Shown here in pieces: positions 1 to 10,289 of a stretch of 42,295 nucleotides of DNA. The position numbers and the translations under genes are program-made. Position 1 is the first letter of the stretch, and each line of letters starts with the position of its first letter. Origin of the DNA: Serratia symbiotica (GTDB lineage Bacteria > Pseudomonadota > Gammaproteobacteria > Enterobacterales > Enterobacteriaceae). The stretch is from the NCBI GenBank assembly GCA_011754105.1, contig JAAKDF010000014.1, positions 1-42,295 on the forward strand. Direction: 5' to 3'. Under the pieces are notes generated by a model. The model searched no databases. It was not told the origin of the DNA and saw only the letters and a program-made list of their open reading frames with translations.

Positions 1-18
1 AACTGCATTTTCCTGATG

Positions 19-393
19 CATATTCACTTAGTATTCGTTGCCAAGTATAGACGAAAAATATTTAATCAAAGTAAGCACATACAATAGAAAAGATGCTCTG
101 CTACTTTTCTATTGTATGTGCTTACTTTGATGTTGATCTATTCAAGATGGATGGTGAATGCGATCACGTTCACTTGCTGATTAACTACCCGCCAAATCTG
201 GCAATATTAAACTTAGTTAACAGTCTTAAAGGCGTCTCTAGCAGACTGCTGCGACGTGACCGCTCCGATATAACCCAGCGCTATTACTATAAAGGTATTT
301 CTGTGGACACCGAGTTATTTTGCCAGTAGTTGTGGTAAAGTGCCGATATCGATAATACAGCAATACATTGAGCAACAGCAAACACCCAGTTAG
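19..393 (+). pseudogene. tnpA: IS200/IS605-family transposase TnpA, broken
   Basis: Remnant of a Y1 (HUH) single-strand transposase, which cuts and rejoins hairpin-ended DNA. The first part reads IHLVFVAKYRRKIFNQ from about position 22 in one frame. The middle part (93-329) is in another frame and carries the HUH metal motif in DHVHLL and the family segment NSLKGVSSR. The tail returns as SCGKVPI...QQYIEQQQTPS, ending at the TAG at 391-393; the family's catalytic tyrosine lies in the YIEQQ helix. The frame is broken where a 28-bp inverted repeat (65-131) sits between IFNQ and ML, and again near 315. The N-terminus runs off or close to the window edge. It cannot make an intact protein. Family call is firm; exact IS name unknown. 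Confidence 0.85.
65..131. repeat. 28-bp perfect inverted repeat inside tnpA
   Basis: Bases 65-92 are the exact reverse complement of 104-131, separated by an 11-base spacer (93-103). The right arm matches the expected coding sequence of the transposase (reading into YFSIVCAYFDVD), while the left arm replaces or adds to the normal sequence and introduces a stop and a frame change. This suggests the left arm is a templated, inverted copy of the right arm. Confidence 0.9.
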
Positions 394-403
394 TCGTAAA
401 CCC

Positions 404-445
404 GCGCCTTATATCCTCGTCCTTCATGGCGAGGATATAAGGCGC
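404..445. repeat. IS200/IS605 right-end hairpin
   Basis: A perfect 16-bp stem (404-419 with 430-445) with a 10-base loop starts 11 bases after the tnpA stop codon. Elements of this family lack terminal inverted repeats and instead carry subterminal hairpins that TnpA binds as single-stranded DNA. The position just after tnpA fits the right-end hairpin; the exact cleavage site cannot be placed from sequence alone. Confidence 0.7.
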
Positions 446-723
446 ACCAGGTAAATCCTATTAGTGGACGCGCCCGCTGCCTGTCAAGCTCCTGATGCCT
501 AACTTGCATGGAGTGTTTAGCAAAAATTGTTTTCATCTTGAAAGTACTTGGCAGATAACTCCTGGATAAGCGAGGCTTCAGATATATGCAAGCAAGGGAT
601 TGCCGGCAATGCATAGAAAGAAGATCTCACTTAATTGGTGCACAAAGTCTTTTACCTCTCTATATGCCTATCCCTTTTTCTGGAAACCAAATCGGAGTTT
701 TTTATTTTCGCTGACAATGGGCC
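446..723. other. Intergenic region with no recognised gene
   Basis: This 278-base stretch lies between the IS200-type element and the 3' end of rpoD. Short open frames exist on both strands (for example 390-614 minus) but none resembles a protein I know. In E. coli mug is convergent with rpoD here; I could not recognise mug in any frame. It is probably decayed sequence or IS flank. Confidence 0.4.
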
Positions 724-2544
724 TTAGTCGTCGAGAAAGCTGCGTAGTACTTCGGAACGACTTGGGTGACGCAGCTTACGCAGCGCCTTAGCTTCGATCT
801 GCCGAATACGCTCGCGGGTAACGTCAAACTGTTTGCCCACTTCTTCCAGTGTATGGTCAGTGTTCATATCAATGCCGAACCGCATACGAAGTACTTTCGC
901 TTCACGCGCGGTTAAACCAGCCAGTACGTCGTGCGTGGCAGAACGCAGGCTTTCCGAGGTCGCAGAATCAAGTGGTAGTTCGAGGGTAGTATCCTCGATA
1001 AAATCGCCCAGGTGTGAATCTTCATCATCACCGATTGGCGTTTCCATGGAGATAGGCTCTTTAGCGATCTTCAGCACTTTACGGATTTTATCTTCCGGCA
1101 TCAACATACGCTCGGCTAGCTCTTCCGGCATCGGTTCACGGCCCATCTCTTGTAGCATCTGACGCGAGATACGGTTAAGCTTGTTGATAGTCTCAATCAT
1201 ATGCACCGGAATACGGATGGTACGCGCCTGGTCGGCGATAGAACGGGTGATAGCCTGACGTATCCACCAAGTAGCGTAAGTAGAGAACTTGTAACCACGA
1301 CGGTATTCAAACTTATCTACTGCTTTCATCAGGCCGATATTGCCTTCCTGGATAAGATCTAGAAATTGCAAGCCACGGTTGGTATATTTCTTCGCGATGG
1401 AAATAACCAGACGCAGGTTGGCTTCAACCATCTCTTTTTTCGCGCGGCGGGCTTTCGCTTCACCGATCGACATGCGGCGGTTGATATCTTTAACCTGCTC
1501 AATGGTCAGGCCAGTTTCTTCTTCGATTTGACGCAGTTTCTGCAGGCAACGCTGTACGTCTTCCGCGACGTCCTTCAGCTTCTCCGACCATGGCTTAGTC
1601 ATTGCCTGCGCCTTTTCTAACCAGGCATCGGAGGTCTCATTGCCAGCAAATACAGTGACGAAGTTTTTCTTCGGCATTTTACACTGTTCCACGCACAACT
1701 TCATAATGGAGCGTTCCTGAGTACGGACGCGATCCATCATGGTGCGCATGCTGTTGACCAGGAAATCGAACTGTTTCGGTACTAAGCGGAACTGCTTGAA
1801 TACTTCGGACAGTTTCAGGATCTCTACTGCTGCGCTGACGTGGCTACGGCTATTCTTTCTGATAACCAGGCGAGTCATTTCGTACTGATCGCGTAAGTTA
1901 GCAAATTTCTGGCGCGCCAATTCTGGATCGATGCTGTTGTTATCTTCAGCATCGTCGTCTTCGTCGCCCTGTTCTTCGGTCGATAGTTCAGAACCAATGT
2001 GTGTAGCGGTAGGGGCGATGTCATCTTCCGCATCTGGATCGATAAAGCCAGTGATCAGATCAGATAGGCGAGCTTCACTCTCCTCGACGCGATCGTACTG
2101 CTCCAGTAGGTAGGTAATGGCTTCTGGATATTCAGCAACGGAACACTGCACCTGGTTGATGCCGTCTTCAATGCGTTTGGCAATATCGATTTCGCCCTCT
2201 CGCGTCAGCAACTCCACGGTACCCATTTCGCGCATGTACATGCGCACTGGATCAGTAGTGCGGCCAATTTCAGACTCAACGCTAGATAACACCTGAGCAG
2301 CAGCTTCTGCTGCGTCTTCATCGGTATCGTTGGTGTTCTCGGCTAGCATTAGATCATCGGCATCCGGTGCTTCTTCCATCACCTGGATGCCCATGTCGTT
2401 GATCATCTGGATGATGTCTTCGATCTGGTCGGAGTCGACTATATCTTCCGGCAGATGGTCATTGACCTCAGCATAGGTCAGATAGCCTTGCTCCTTACCA
2501 CGAGTGACAAGCAGCTTTAGCTGTGACTGCGGGTTTTGCTCCAT
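724..2544 (-). CDS. rpoD: RNA polymerase primary sigma factor (sigma-70)
   Basis: Housekeeping sigma factor that directs RNA polymerase to most promoters. The 606-residue protein (E. coli 613) starts [12 protein letters not shown] at the ATG at 2544; an in-frame upstream start at 2610 is rejected because the family begins at MEQNPQ. Visible parts are region 1.1, region 1.2 around [11 protein letters not shown], an acidic non-conserved region, region 2 with [13 protein letters not shown] and the -10 recognition helix segment [11 protein letters not shown], region 3, and region 4 with the helix-turn-helix [18 protein letters not shown]. The last residues FLDD match the family. It is the last gene of the rpsU-dnaG-rpoD operon, 157 bases after dnaG. 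No damage seen. Confidence 0.98.
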   Translation of the reverse strand: MEQNPQSQLKLLVTRGKEQGYLTYAEVNDHLPEDIVDSDQIEDIIQMINDMGIQVMEEAPDADDLMLAENTNDTDEDAAEAAAQVLSSVESEIGRTTDPVRMYMREMGTVELLTREGEIDIAKRIEDGINQVQCSVAEYPEAITYLLEQYDRVEESEARLSDLITGFIDPDAEDDIAPTATHIGSELSTEEQGDEDDDAEDNNSIDPELARQKFANLRDQYEMTRLVIRKNSRSHVSAAVEILKLSEVFKQFRLVPKQFDFLVNSMRTMMDRVRTQERSIMKLCVEQCKMPKKNFVTVFAGNETSDAWLEKAQAMTKPWSEKLKDVAEDVQRCLQKLRQIEEETGLTIEQVKDINRRMSIGEAKARRAKKEMVEANLRLVISIAKKYTNRGLQFLDLIQEGNIGLMKAVDKFEYRRGYKFSTYATWWIRQAITRSIADQARTIRIPVHMIETINKLNRISRQMLQEMGREPMPEELAERMLMPEDKIRKVLKIAKEPISMETPIGDDEDSHLGDFIEDTTLELPLDSATSESLRSATHDVLAGLTAREAKVLRMRFGIDMNTDHTLEEVGKQFDVTRERIRQIEAKALRKLRHPSRSEVLRSFLDD

Positions 2545-2701
2545 AAGACGTTTCCCACACTTAAGAGTATTTGGGTTAGTGTCGGTCGGCAAAACCGCCA
2601 ACAATAGCATTTGGGGTATTTTTGTTATTGCCGCGCCCCACTATGGCGGCATATTGCAGGACAATGCCCTTCGTATTTATCAGCACTTAAGCCGTTGGTA
2701 T

Positions 2702-4450
2702 TCAGTTTTTTTTAGCTAGTATTTGGTTAAGCGAACTTACTTCTTCGCGTTCGTCCTGGCTCAGTCCATGGGTTCTGGCTTGTGCGATCAGTGCCTCCAG
2801 CCGCTGTTCCAATACTGAGTCATACAGGCTAGCTAACGTATCCAAAAAGGTTTGCTCCACCCTGTCATCAACGATCATATGGTTCCATGTCGCCAAGGTT
2901 TCAAGCGGCTGGCTTAATTTGTTATCGCGATACAGCTCTAACAATTGACCAGTAGTCAGCCCAGGCTGTGCCAAACAGGTCTGTATCAGTTCGACAAACA
3001 ACGGCAGCCCAGCCTGTTTAGGCTGCTCCAATCCTTCAAGCGAAGGTATAAGTGTAGCCAGCCGTGGGTTTTGCACCAGTAACCCTATCAGTATACGCAT
3101 GGTTGTGCGTTTTAATTGTGGTGCATGGTAAGGTCTTGCATTTTTAGCCTGCTTACTTAGCAACTTCTCCAGTTGGAATTCATCAGGCATGCCTAATTTT
3201 TGGCCCAGTTGTTGTCGTAAATACAGACGCAATGTTTCACTGGGTATTTGGCTTATCATCGGAATTGCCAACGAACTCAGCTTGGTTCGCCCATCCGGGC
3301 TGCTCAGATCCACTTGTGGCATCAAGGTTTCAAACAAGAAAGTGGAAAGTGGCTTTGCTAGTTTCATCCGTTGTTCGAAAACTGTCTTTCCCTCTTTACG
3401 TACCAGAGTGTCCGGGTCTTCGCCATCGGGCAAAAACATGAAACGCAACTGCCGCCCATCGTTCAGATAAGGCAGCGCGGTTTCCATCGCACGCCAGGCC
3501 GCTTCACGGCCAGCTCGGTCGCCATCGTAGCAACAGATAACGTTATCGGTGGCACGGAACAGCAGTTGAATATATTCAACTGTCGTTGAGGTTCCAAGTG
3601 ATGCGACTGCATAATCGATATCGTACTGCGCTAAAGCCAACACATCCATATAGCCTTCTACTACCAGCACCCTTTGCAGGTTAGGATGGCTCTGCTGCGC
3701 TTCATACAGGCCGTACAATTGCCGACCCTTGTGAAATATTTCGGTTTCCGGCGAGTTTAAGTATTTCGGCATGCCATCACCCACCACGCGACCTCCAAAA
3801 GCGATCACCTGCCCGCGTTTGTCACGGATAGGGAACATCACGCGCTCACGAAAACGATCATACGATCTCCCCTGATCGTTAGTTACCAACATGCCAGCGT
3901 CGTTTAAAGCTCTGCGCGCATTGTTGTCGCGACCAAAGCGCTTCAGTGCGGTATCCCATCCTGCTGGGGAAAATCCGATGGCGAAGTGGCGGATCACGTC
4001 ATCACTCAACCCACGCTGTTGCAGGTAGTTGCGCGCCAACTTTCCAGCAGGCTGATGCAGTGACTGCTGATAGAATGCGCTGAGTTGTTCCATCAGTTGA
4101 TACAGGCTTTGCCGCTGATGGCGTTCGATTTGGATTATCCCGTTACCTGCCTCGTAGGGCACTTCTAGCCCGTGCATGGTCGCTAGTTCCTCGATGGTTT
4201 CTACAAACTCCAGCCTATCGTAATTCATCAAGAAATCTACGGCGTTACCGTGCGCACCACACCCAAAACAGTAATAAAACTGCTTTTCGCCATTAACGGT
4301 AAAAGAAGGCGTCTTTTCATGGTGGAACGGACAGCACGCATGATAGTTTTTGCCTTGCTTTTTCAGTTTTATACGTGCATAGATCAGATCTACGATGTCA
4401 GTGCGAGCAAGCAACTCATTGATAAATAAGCGCTTAATTCGTCCAGCCAT
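2702..4450 (-). CDS. dnaG: DNA primase
   Basis: Makes RNA primers for Okazaki fragments and works with the DnaB helicase. The 582-residue protein (E. coli 581) starts MAGRIKRLFINELLA at 4450; the open frame extends six codons further but the family begins at MAGRI. The N-terminal CHC2 zinc finger is complete (C40, H43, C61, C64). The TOPRIM catalytic centre is present: VVEGYMDV with E265 and DGDRAG with D309 and D311. The C-terminal helicase-binding domain follows. It lies between rpsU and rpoD as in E. coli. Confidence 0.98.
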   Translation of the reverse strand: MAGRIKRLFINELLARTDIVDLIYARIKLKKQGKNYHACCPFHHEKTPSFTVNGEKQFYYCFGCGAHGNAVDFLMNYDRLEFVETIEELATMHGLEVPYEAGNGIIQIERHQRQSLYQLMEQLSAFYQQSLHQPAGKLARNYLQQRGLSDDVIRHFAIGFSPAGWDTALKRFGRDNNARRALNDAGMLVTNDQGRSYDRFRERVMFPIRDKRGQVIAFGGRVVGDGMPKYLNSPETEIFHKGRQLYGLYEAQQSHPNLQRVLVVEGYMDVLALAQYDIDYAVASLGTSTTVEYIQLLFRATDNVICCYDGDRAGREAAWRAMETALPYLNDGRQLRFMFLPDGEDPDTLVRKEGKTVFEQRMKLAKPLSTFLFETLMPQVDLSSPDGRTKLSSLAIPMISQIPSETLRLYLRQQLGQKLGMPDEFQLEKLLSKQAKNARPYHAPQLKRTTMRILIGLLVQNPRLATLIPSLEGLEQPKQAGLPLFVELIQTCLAQPGLTTGQLLELYRDNKLSQPLETLATWNHMIVDDRVEQTFLDTLASLYDSVLEQRLEALIAQARTHGLSQDEREEVSSLNQILAKKN

Positions 4451-4486
4451 AAGCCCTACTTTACTCACTAGCCTATAAACGAGAAC

Positions 4487-4520
4487 AAGCCGCGCATTCC
4501 TTTCGGAAATGCACGGCCTT
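4487..4520 (-). terminator. Possible attenuating hairpin between rpsU and dnaG
   Basis: An imperfect inverted repeat pairs the segments at 4487-4500 and 4505-4520 around a short loop. It lies in the rpsU-dnaG gap, where E. coli has a partial terminator that lowers dnaG expression relative to rpsU. No strong U-run follows on the minus strand, so function is an inference from position and symmetry. Confidence 0.4.
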
Positions 4521-4596
4521 CGTATGCAGCAACATCAGTCTGCGCGATGTTAAAAATTAGAAAATTACGCTGCGGGATAACGACATCCCCGAAGAA

Positions 4597-5152
<556 letters not shown>

Positions 5153-6166
5153 ATGCGAGTACTGGGTATAGAAACATCCTGCGATGAAACCGGCATTGCC
5201 GTTTATGACAAACAAGCCGGTTTATTGGCTAACCAATTATATAGTCAGATAAAGCTGCATGCCGACTATGGAGGCGTGGTGCCGGAACTGGCCTCCCGCG
5301 ACCATGTGCGCAAGATCGTGCCGCTGATCCAAGCTGCGCTCAGGGAAGCTAACCTGTCCGCAACCGATATCAACGGTGTTGCCTATACTGCCGGGCCAGG
5401 CCTGGTAGGGGCACTACTGGTTGGAGCCACCGTAGGCCGAGCGTTGGCTTTCGCCTGGAATGTACCAGCGGTGCCAGTACACCATATGGAAGGACACCTT
5501 TTGTCACCGATGTTGGAAGACAACCCACCTGCTTTCCCTTTCGTCGCGCTGTTAATCTCAGGGGGCCATACCCAATTGATCAGCGTCACTGATATAGGTA
5601 AATACGAACTGCTGGGCGAATCGATCGACGACGCTGCTGGCGAGGCATTCGATAAAATCGCCAAACTGCTTGGGTTGGATTATCCCGGTGGGCCGATGCT
5701 GTCAAAGATGGCACAGCATGGTGTGACAAATCGCTTTACTTTCCCACGGCCGATGACCGATCGTCCGGGGTTAGACTTCAGCTTCTCTGGGCTGAAAACC
5801 TTCGCTGCCAACACCATTCGATCAAACGGTAGTGATGATCAGACGTGCGCCGACATCGCCCGTGCTTTTGAGGACGCAGTGGTGGATACGTTGGCAATCA
5901 AATGTGAACGCGCATTGGAGAAAACCGGTTTTAAAAACTTGGTAATGGCTGGCGGTGTCAGCGCCAACCGCACGTTGCGAACCAAAATGGTGGCGATGAT
6001 GCACAAACGTGGTGCAGAGGTGTTCTATGCCCGCCTACAATTTTGTACCGATAATGGTGCGATGATCGCCTATGCCGGCATGGTGCGGTTGAAAAGCAGT
6101 GCTGACCAGGAACTAAGCGTTTCGGTACGTCCACGCTGGCCGTTGGCGGAACTACCCGCTGTGTAA
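5153..6166 (+). CDS. tsaD: tRNA N6-threonylcarbamoyladenosine transferase subunit TsaD
   Basis: Catalytic subunit of the complex that, with TsaB and TsaE, transfers threonylcarbamoyl to A37 of ANN-decoding tRNAs. The 337-residue protein starts [16 protein letters not shown] at 5153, five codons inside the longest open frame; this matches the E. coli start and length. Metal ligands H111 and H115 lie in HHMEGH, the nucleotide-binding segments [11 protein letters not shown] and SGGHTQL are present, and the C-terminal [12 protein letters not shown] holds the metal-binding aspartate. Divergent from rpsU. Intact. Confidence 0.98.
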   Translation: MRVLGIETSCDETGIAVYDKQAGLLANQLYSQIKLHADYGGVVPELASRDHVRKIVPLIQAALREANLSATDINGVAYTAGPGLVGALLVGATVGRALAFAWNVPAVPVHHMEGHLLSPMLEDNPPAFPFVALLISGGHTQLISVTDIGKYELLGESIDDAAGEAFDKIAKLLGLDYPGGPMLSKMAQHGVTNRFTFPRPMTDRPGLDFSFSGLKTFAANTIRSNGSDDQTCADIARAFEDAVVDTLAIKCERALEKTGFKNLVMAGGVSANRTLRTKMVAMMHKRGAEVFYARLQFCTDNGAMIAYAGMVRLKSSADQELSVSVRPRWPLAELPAV

Positions 6167-6168
6167 AG

Positions 6169-6199
6169 CAAAGGATCGAGCCGATCAGATCCTTTTGTC
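6169..6199 (+). terminator. Probable rho-independent terminator of tsaD
   Basis: A perfect 8-bp stem (6170-6177 with 6188-6195) ends in a short T-run, starting four bases after the tsaD stop codon. The T-run is only four bases, so strength is uncertain. Confidence 0.5.
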
Positions 6200-6559
6200 C
6201 GATCGGCGCAATAGAACCAAAGTCTGTTGCTACGCCCTTGCCACCATGGAAGTGGCAGAGAACCCGGTATATATGAGCGGCCCTATGCAGGCGGCGATTG
6301 CCGTCATCCCTAGAGACAGCAGAGGAACCTACAGCTTGTACGCCAGCCAAACTGGCAACATGCCTTTCAGGATATCAAATGCCAGCACTAACGCTGCCGC
6401 AAGGCGACAGCCAATGCGCAAGACGTTAGTCGCTCCTGGATTTCCTGAGCCAAATTAACGCGGATCGGGCAACCCGGCGATCCGGCAAACCAGGATCTCA
6501 CTGGAGACTGAGCCACACAGATACGCAAAGATAATCATGCCAAGCGCGGTATCACTCAT
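6185..6559 (-). pseudogene. plsY: Glycerol-3-phosphate acyltransferase PlsY, degraded
   Basis: PlsY is a membrane enzyme that acylates glycerol 3-phosphate from acyl-phosphate. The start [20 protein letters not shown] at 6559 and the segment [15 protein letters not shown] are clear, but a TAA follows PDPR, a TAG follows the segment ending LAYKL, and the conserved GGKGVAT part is in another frame. The sequence ends after FGSIAPIG, so roughly the last third of the protein (about 195-205 residues in relatives) is missing. It is divergent from folB as in E. coli. PlsB can supply the same product in enterobacteria, so loss is tolerable if plsB survives elsewhere. Confidence 0.9.
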
Positions 6560-6666
6560 AACGCGATTCCGTTTAATAATGGTCGTTTTACTCGCAACAT
6601 CTATAAATAATACGCATATGCCGCTGGCAGCGGAATCCGACAATGCCAAAAACAGAGAATGACGTG

Positions 6667-7071
6667 ATGGATATTGTTTTTATTGAAAAGCTGACCGTAA
6701 TTACTACTATTGGCGTTTATGATTGGGAACAAATCATTCGCCAGAAGCTGGTATTCGATATCGAAATAGGCTGGGATAACCATAAGGCCGCAGCCAGTGA
6801 CAACATCAAAGACTGCCTAAGCTATGCAGATATCAGCGAAGCTATTATTCAGCACGTCGAGCCAAATCGTTTTACCCTGGTGGAGCGAGTAGCGGAGGAG
6901 ATATCGGAGATTTTGCTTCAACGTTTTAATTCTCCCTGGGTTCGTATCAAGGTCAGCAAACCGGGCGCTGTAGTACATGCCAGCCGGGTTGGTGTGATTA
7001 TCGAACGTGGCACTCGCGTCATGGGTAATATTTTGGCATCCTCTGCTCGGCCCGATCGGCATTCATTCTGA
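6667..7071 (+). CDS. folB: Dihydroneopterin aldolase FolB
   Basis: Converts 7,8-dihydroneopterin to 6-hydroxymethyl-dihydropterin and glycolaldehyde in folate synthesis. Start [22 protein letters not shown] at 6667 is chosen to match the family; the open frame extends eight codons upstream. Catalytic residues E21 (DWEQ) and K98 (VSKPGA) are in place. The protein is 134 residues, about a dozen longer than E. coli FolB because of a divergent C-terminal tail after IIERGTRV. Likely functional. Confidence 0.95.
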   Translation: MDIVFIEKLTVITTIGVYDWEQIIRQKLVFDIEIGWDNHKAAASDNIKDCLSYADISEAIIQHVEPNRFTLVERVAEEISEILLQRFNSPWVRIKVSKPGAVVHASRVGVIIERGTRVMGNILASSARPDRHSF

Positions 7072-7118
7072 CTGTACCGATGAAAATTGGTATCCGCAGT
7101 TTGGATATGTAAGCCGCA

Positions 7119-7143
7119 ATGCTACCCAGCGATGCTACCCAGC
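7119..7143. repeat. Short tandem repeat, two 12-base copies
   Basis: ATGCTACCCAGC occurs at 7119-7130 and 7132-7143. It sits in the 90-base folB-cca gap where E. coli carries uppP. Too short to assign a function. Confidence 0.7.
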
Positions 7144-7161
7144 AATTAGAAAGCCTCATTG

Positions 7162-8400
7162 CTAGTCGCTCATGATGTTTTGGCTGAGCTTCCACTCAGC
7201 CAGCGCCTGGTGGCGGCGGCGTGTAAGCTCATCTCGGATCGCTATGCCCTGTAGCCCTCTGGCTACGACATCTTTAATCGATATTGCATTTGCCACCTGA
7301 TACGCCTGACGTAGATAGTCGCCCTGAGGATATAGATTATTCTCGAATCCAGTGCGGCCACGGGTGTCAGCTTCGCTGGCTAGAATCATCTGCTCTAGAC
7401 GATGCGGCTTACGCCACACGTCAATGGCGTCAAACAGCTTGAGTAGTTTTTGTGGCCGCAGCTTGTTCACCGTATGAATTAGGTCGTGATATTCTGCTAC
7501 AAGTTTGGCAAGATCGCGCACTGGATTAGGTATCCGCAAACGCTGGCAAAGCTCTTCTACTAACCGAACGCCAGCCAGCCCGTGGCTGTGATGGTGCGGC
7601 CAGCACTTATGAGGCGTTAATCCCTTGCCGAGATCGTGGCATAGTGAGGAGAAACGCACCTCAACCGCCTGGCTAAGCTGAGCGGCAATAGCTAGTGTCA
7701 TCATGGTGTGAACGCCGGTGTCGATCTCTAGATGCCACTTATCAGGCGCTTGCACGTCGAACAACGCGTCGATCTCTGGAAATAAAACCGCCAGCGCATT
7801 GCAATCGCGCAGAACTTGGAAATAGACCTGTGGATGCTGGCTCTGTAGCGCCTTTTCGGTTTCCTGCCACACCCGCTCGGCTTTCAGCGTTGCCAGTTCG
7901 CCGCTGTGCGTCATATAGCGCATCAATTCAAGGGTTTCCTCCGCAATGCTAAATCCAAGATGGGAGAAGCGAGCGGCGAAACGCGCCACGCGCAACACAC
8001 GCAGGGGATCTTCAGCAAAAACATCGGAAACATGTCGCAGCACATGTGCCTGCAAATCGGCCACACCTCGATAAGGGTCGATCAGCACGCCCTCCGAAGA
8101 ACGGGCAATGGCATTGATGGTTAGATCGCGCCGCAGCAGGTCTTCCTCCAGTGTGATATCCGGTGCGGCACAGCAAGTAAAACCAGTGTAACCGTAGCCA
8201 GATTTACGTTCGGTACGCGCCAGCGCGTATTCTTCATGGGTATCGGGATGAAGAAATACCGGGAAGTCTTTACCGACCTGCTGATAGCCGATTGCCAGCA
8301 GTTCCGCCGAAGTAGCACCCACCACGACCCAGTCGCGGTCAAAAACCGGGATATCAAGCAGAGCATCGCGAACCGCACCGCCGACCAGGTAAATCTTCAC
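7162..8400 (-). CDS. cca: CCA tRNA nucleotidyltransferase
   Basis: Adds or repairs the 3' CCA of tRNAs without a template. The 412-residue length equals that of E. coli Cca. The N-terminal nucleotidyltransferase has LVGGAVRD and FDRDW with catalytic D21 and D23. The fold continues with [10 protein letters not shown] and the neck motifs [16 protein letters not shown]. The C-terminal HD domain has [11 protein letters not shown]. Convergent with folB. Intact. The neighbouring tRNA genes in this window mostly encode CCA, but the decayed tRNA at 41798 does not. Confidence 0.98.
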   Translation of the reverse strand: MKIYLVGGAVRDALLDIPVFDRDWVVVGATSAELLAIGYQQVGKDFPVFLHPDTHEEYALARTERKSGYGYTGFTCCAAPDITLEEDLLRRDLTINAIARSSEGVLIDPYRGVADLQAHVLRHVSDVFAEDPLRVLRVARFAARFSHLGFSIAEETLELMRYMTHSGELATLKAERVWQETEKALQSQHPQVYFQVLRDCNALAVLFPEIDALFDVQAPDKWHLEIDTGVHTMMTLAIAAQLSQAVEVRFSSLCHDLGKGLTPHKCWPHHHSHGLAGVRLVEELCQRLRIPNPVRDLAKLVAEYHDLIHTVNKLRPQKLLKLFDAIDVWRKPHRLEQMILASEADTRGRTGFENNLYPQGDYLRQAYQVANAISIKDVVARGLQGIAIRDELTRRRHQALAEWKLSQNIMSD

Positions 8401-8501
8401 AGTTAACTCCTGAATTTTTCTTAATGCTTTGTCTATAAGATCATATATATTGGCTACGAAATGTCCGCAGAAAACGCAAACGTAACAAAACTTAAATCAG
8501 T

Positions 8502-9116
8502 TTATACAACGGATGTTTTTTTGCGACGCGGAATCTAGTGCGGCAACAAAAGACCCAACAGCAGGCCAGCACCGGCAATGCTGCCGTCATACATAAACCA
8601 TTGCAGGATAATAGTACGCTGCTTGTCATCGAGTTGCAGATTAACGGCGTTAACTTTCTTTTATGCGACCAACAGTTGGTTTTTCAGATCTTGGTTTTCT
8701 TGCTAAAATCTACTGATAGTGCTGCCAATAGCCTCCACCTTCTGCTGCATTTCTTCGGTACGCTGGTTCCAAGGGTTTTCGATGTTGATTAGTTTATCAG
8801 TCAGGGTTTTCACCTGCTTTTCTAACTCCAGCACGCGGGTGCGCAAGCTGAGCTTCTGGCTCAGATGCTCGAGAGGGATCCAGGTGATGCAGCCTTTAGG
8901 ATCGCGGATATAACTGTAGTCGGTGCTGTCATTCACGCTTAATAAGGTGACTGCTTTACCAGAATTTAGGATGCCGGCCATACGGTACTGATTGTCCGAA
9001 CAGCTGTGGATATAAGTGCTCAATTCATCAGAAATATAGCGTTTATCTTCGATATATGCACCCAAAGGGGTGCTGAAGCTCAGCACGGTTAGGAATATTA
9101 GGCGTAATTTCTGAAT
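8502..9116 (-). pseudogene. ygiM: SH3-domain membrane protein YgiM, degraded
   Basis: Relative of E. coli YgiM (206 residues): signal sequence, bacterial SH3 domain, coiled coil and a C-terminal membrane segment. The segments RYISDELSTYIHS, WIPLEHLSQKLSLRTRV and QVKTLTDKL are clear. The expected start codon before QKLRLI is ATT at 9116, not ATG. The reading frame shifts after about GSTISRF (8703), and the rest (ENQDLKNQLLVA, then LQLDDKQRTII and LLLGLLLPH) continues in another frame with two stops. It lies between cca and ygiF as in E. coli. An in-frame extension to 9188 exists but does not resemble the family. Confidence 0.85.
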
Positions 9117-9222
9117 GAGTTCTTCGTTTCTGTGTGAATTTATGGGGTATATGAGGCATATAGTAGAGCGTTCAGTCTGGCGAAGCAACGCAAAAACTGG
9201 ATCGGATACACGTCATTAAAAA

Positions 9223-10248
9223 CTGACTAATATTTACTTTGAAACAGCTAACAATTTCCTACGCAGCCAGGATATGAGACTGCGTATTCGCGGTTTTGAC
9301 GACAGTTACGAACCGACCCTTAAAACCGCAGGCAAGGTGCTTGTCGGCCTGCATCAGCGGCCAGAATATAATATGTCCATTGCTACACCTACACCGGTGC
9401 TGGCGCTGGAAAAGTTCCCGGTAGGTCTCTAGCCGCAGGGCTGCGATCTCAACGCGCTGTAACAGAAGCTGAAACCGTTGTTCCGCACTGATTTCATGAG
9501 TGAGAAGTGAGTGATAAATTATGGTATAAGCGAGATTGAAGTGGATATCGATCAGTGTAAAATCAGCGCGGGTGAACTAAGTGAGGCCCTGTGTGAGATC
9601 GAATTGGAACTCAAACAGGGCAAAACCGCAGATCTGTTTGCATTGGGCAATGGGCTGGCGGAACACAGTGGTTTGCGCCAAGGTAGCCTGAGTAAGGCTG
9701 CGCGCGGTTATCATTTGGCGCAAAGTAATGTAACGCATGAGCGCCGTCAGCTTAGAGTACTGAAAGCAGCAGCCAAATTCAGCATTGAGCAAGTCATGAT
9801 AGCTAGCGTTAAACTCGAGATCAGCCAATGGCAGTATTACGAAGAACTGTGGCTAGGCGGCGACTTTCAGGCGCGACGTTCGGTGCTGGAAGCGATAGCG
9901 CTGATACGCCAGGCCCTGGTAATTTTCGGTGGTTTGGTGCCGCGTAAGGCCAGTGCCGATCTGCGCACTCATCTGACCACTATGGAGCCGTTGCTGGTGG
10001 ATAAAACTGTTCAGCCGCAGGTATTGAATGACGATGAATATCAAGAGCAATTAACGCGTCTGACGCGCCACCTGTTAGTGTTTACGCTGCTTTCGGGGAT
10101 TTACCCAGACGAGCAAACTAATCCTTACCTTGCCAGTTGGCACGAGCTGCAACTGGCGGTTTCTGGACGCTGTCAAAGCTGGTATGAAGCCAGCCGTAAG
10201 CAGGCTTTATTGCATGCGCCATTTTGGTTAAACGGCGCATTTTCATAA
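9223..10248 (+). pseudogene. ygiF: Inorganic triphosphatase YgiF (CYTH-CHAD), degraded
   Basis: E. coli YgiF (433 residues) hydrolyses triphosphate and has a CYTH domain followed by a CHAD domain. Here the first about 45 residues, including the signature ExExK strand, are absent; homology begins at NIYFETANNFLRSQDM. Stops occur after KFPVGL, after LNAL and after FMSEK. The later part, LRQGSLSKAARGYHLAQ to APFWLNGAFS, is one open frame of 245 codons (9511-10248), but about 60-70 residues of the CHAD region appear deleted in frame near 10010-10060. It is followed by glnE as in E. coli. The open frame should not be annotated as functional. Confidence 0.9.
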
Positions 10249-10289
10249 TGAAGCCGAACTGACAGGCTGCAAAAAAATAGATTAACACT

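Noticed and set aside
5958..6350. 130-codon minus-strand open frame as a novel gene
   Set aside because: Its middle part is the frameshifted PlsY segment with GGKGVAT; its 3' part is antisense to tsaD.
8703..9188. Intact 161-residue YgiM variant
   Set aside because: The expected start is ATT, the upstream extension is not family-like, and the missing coiled-coil and membrane C-terminus is found just downstream in another frame, so the gene is broken.
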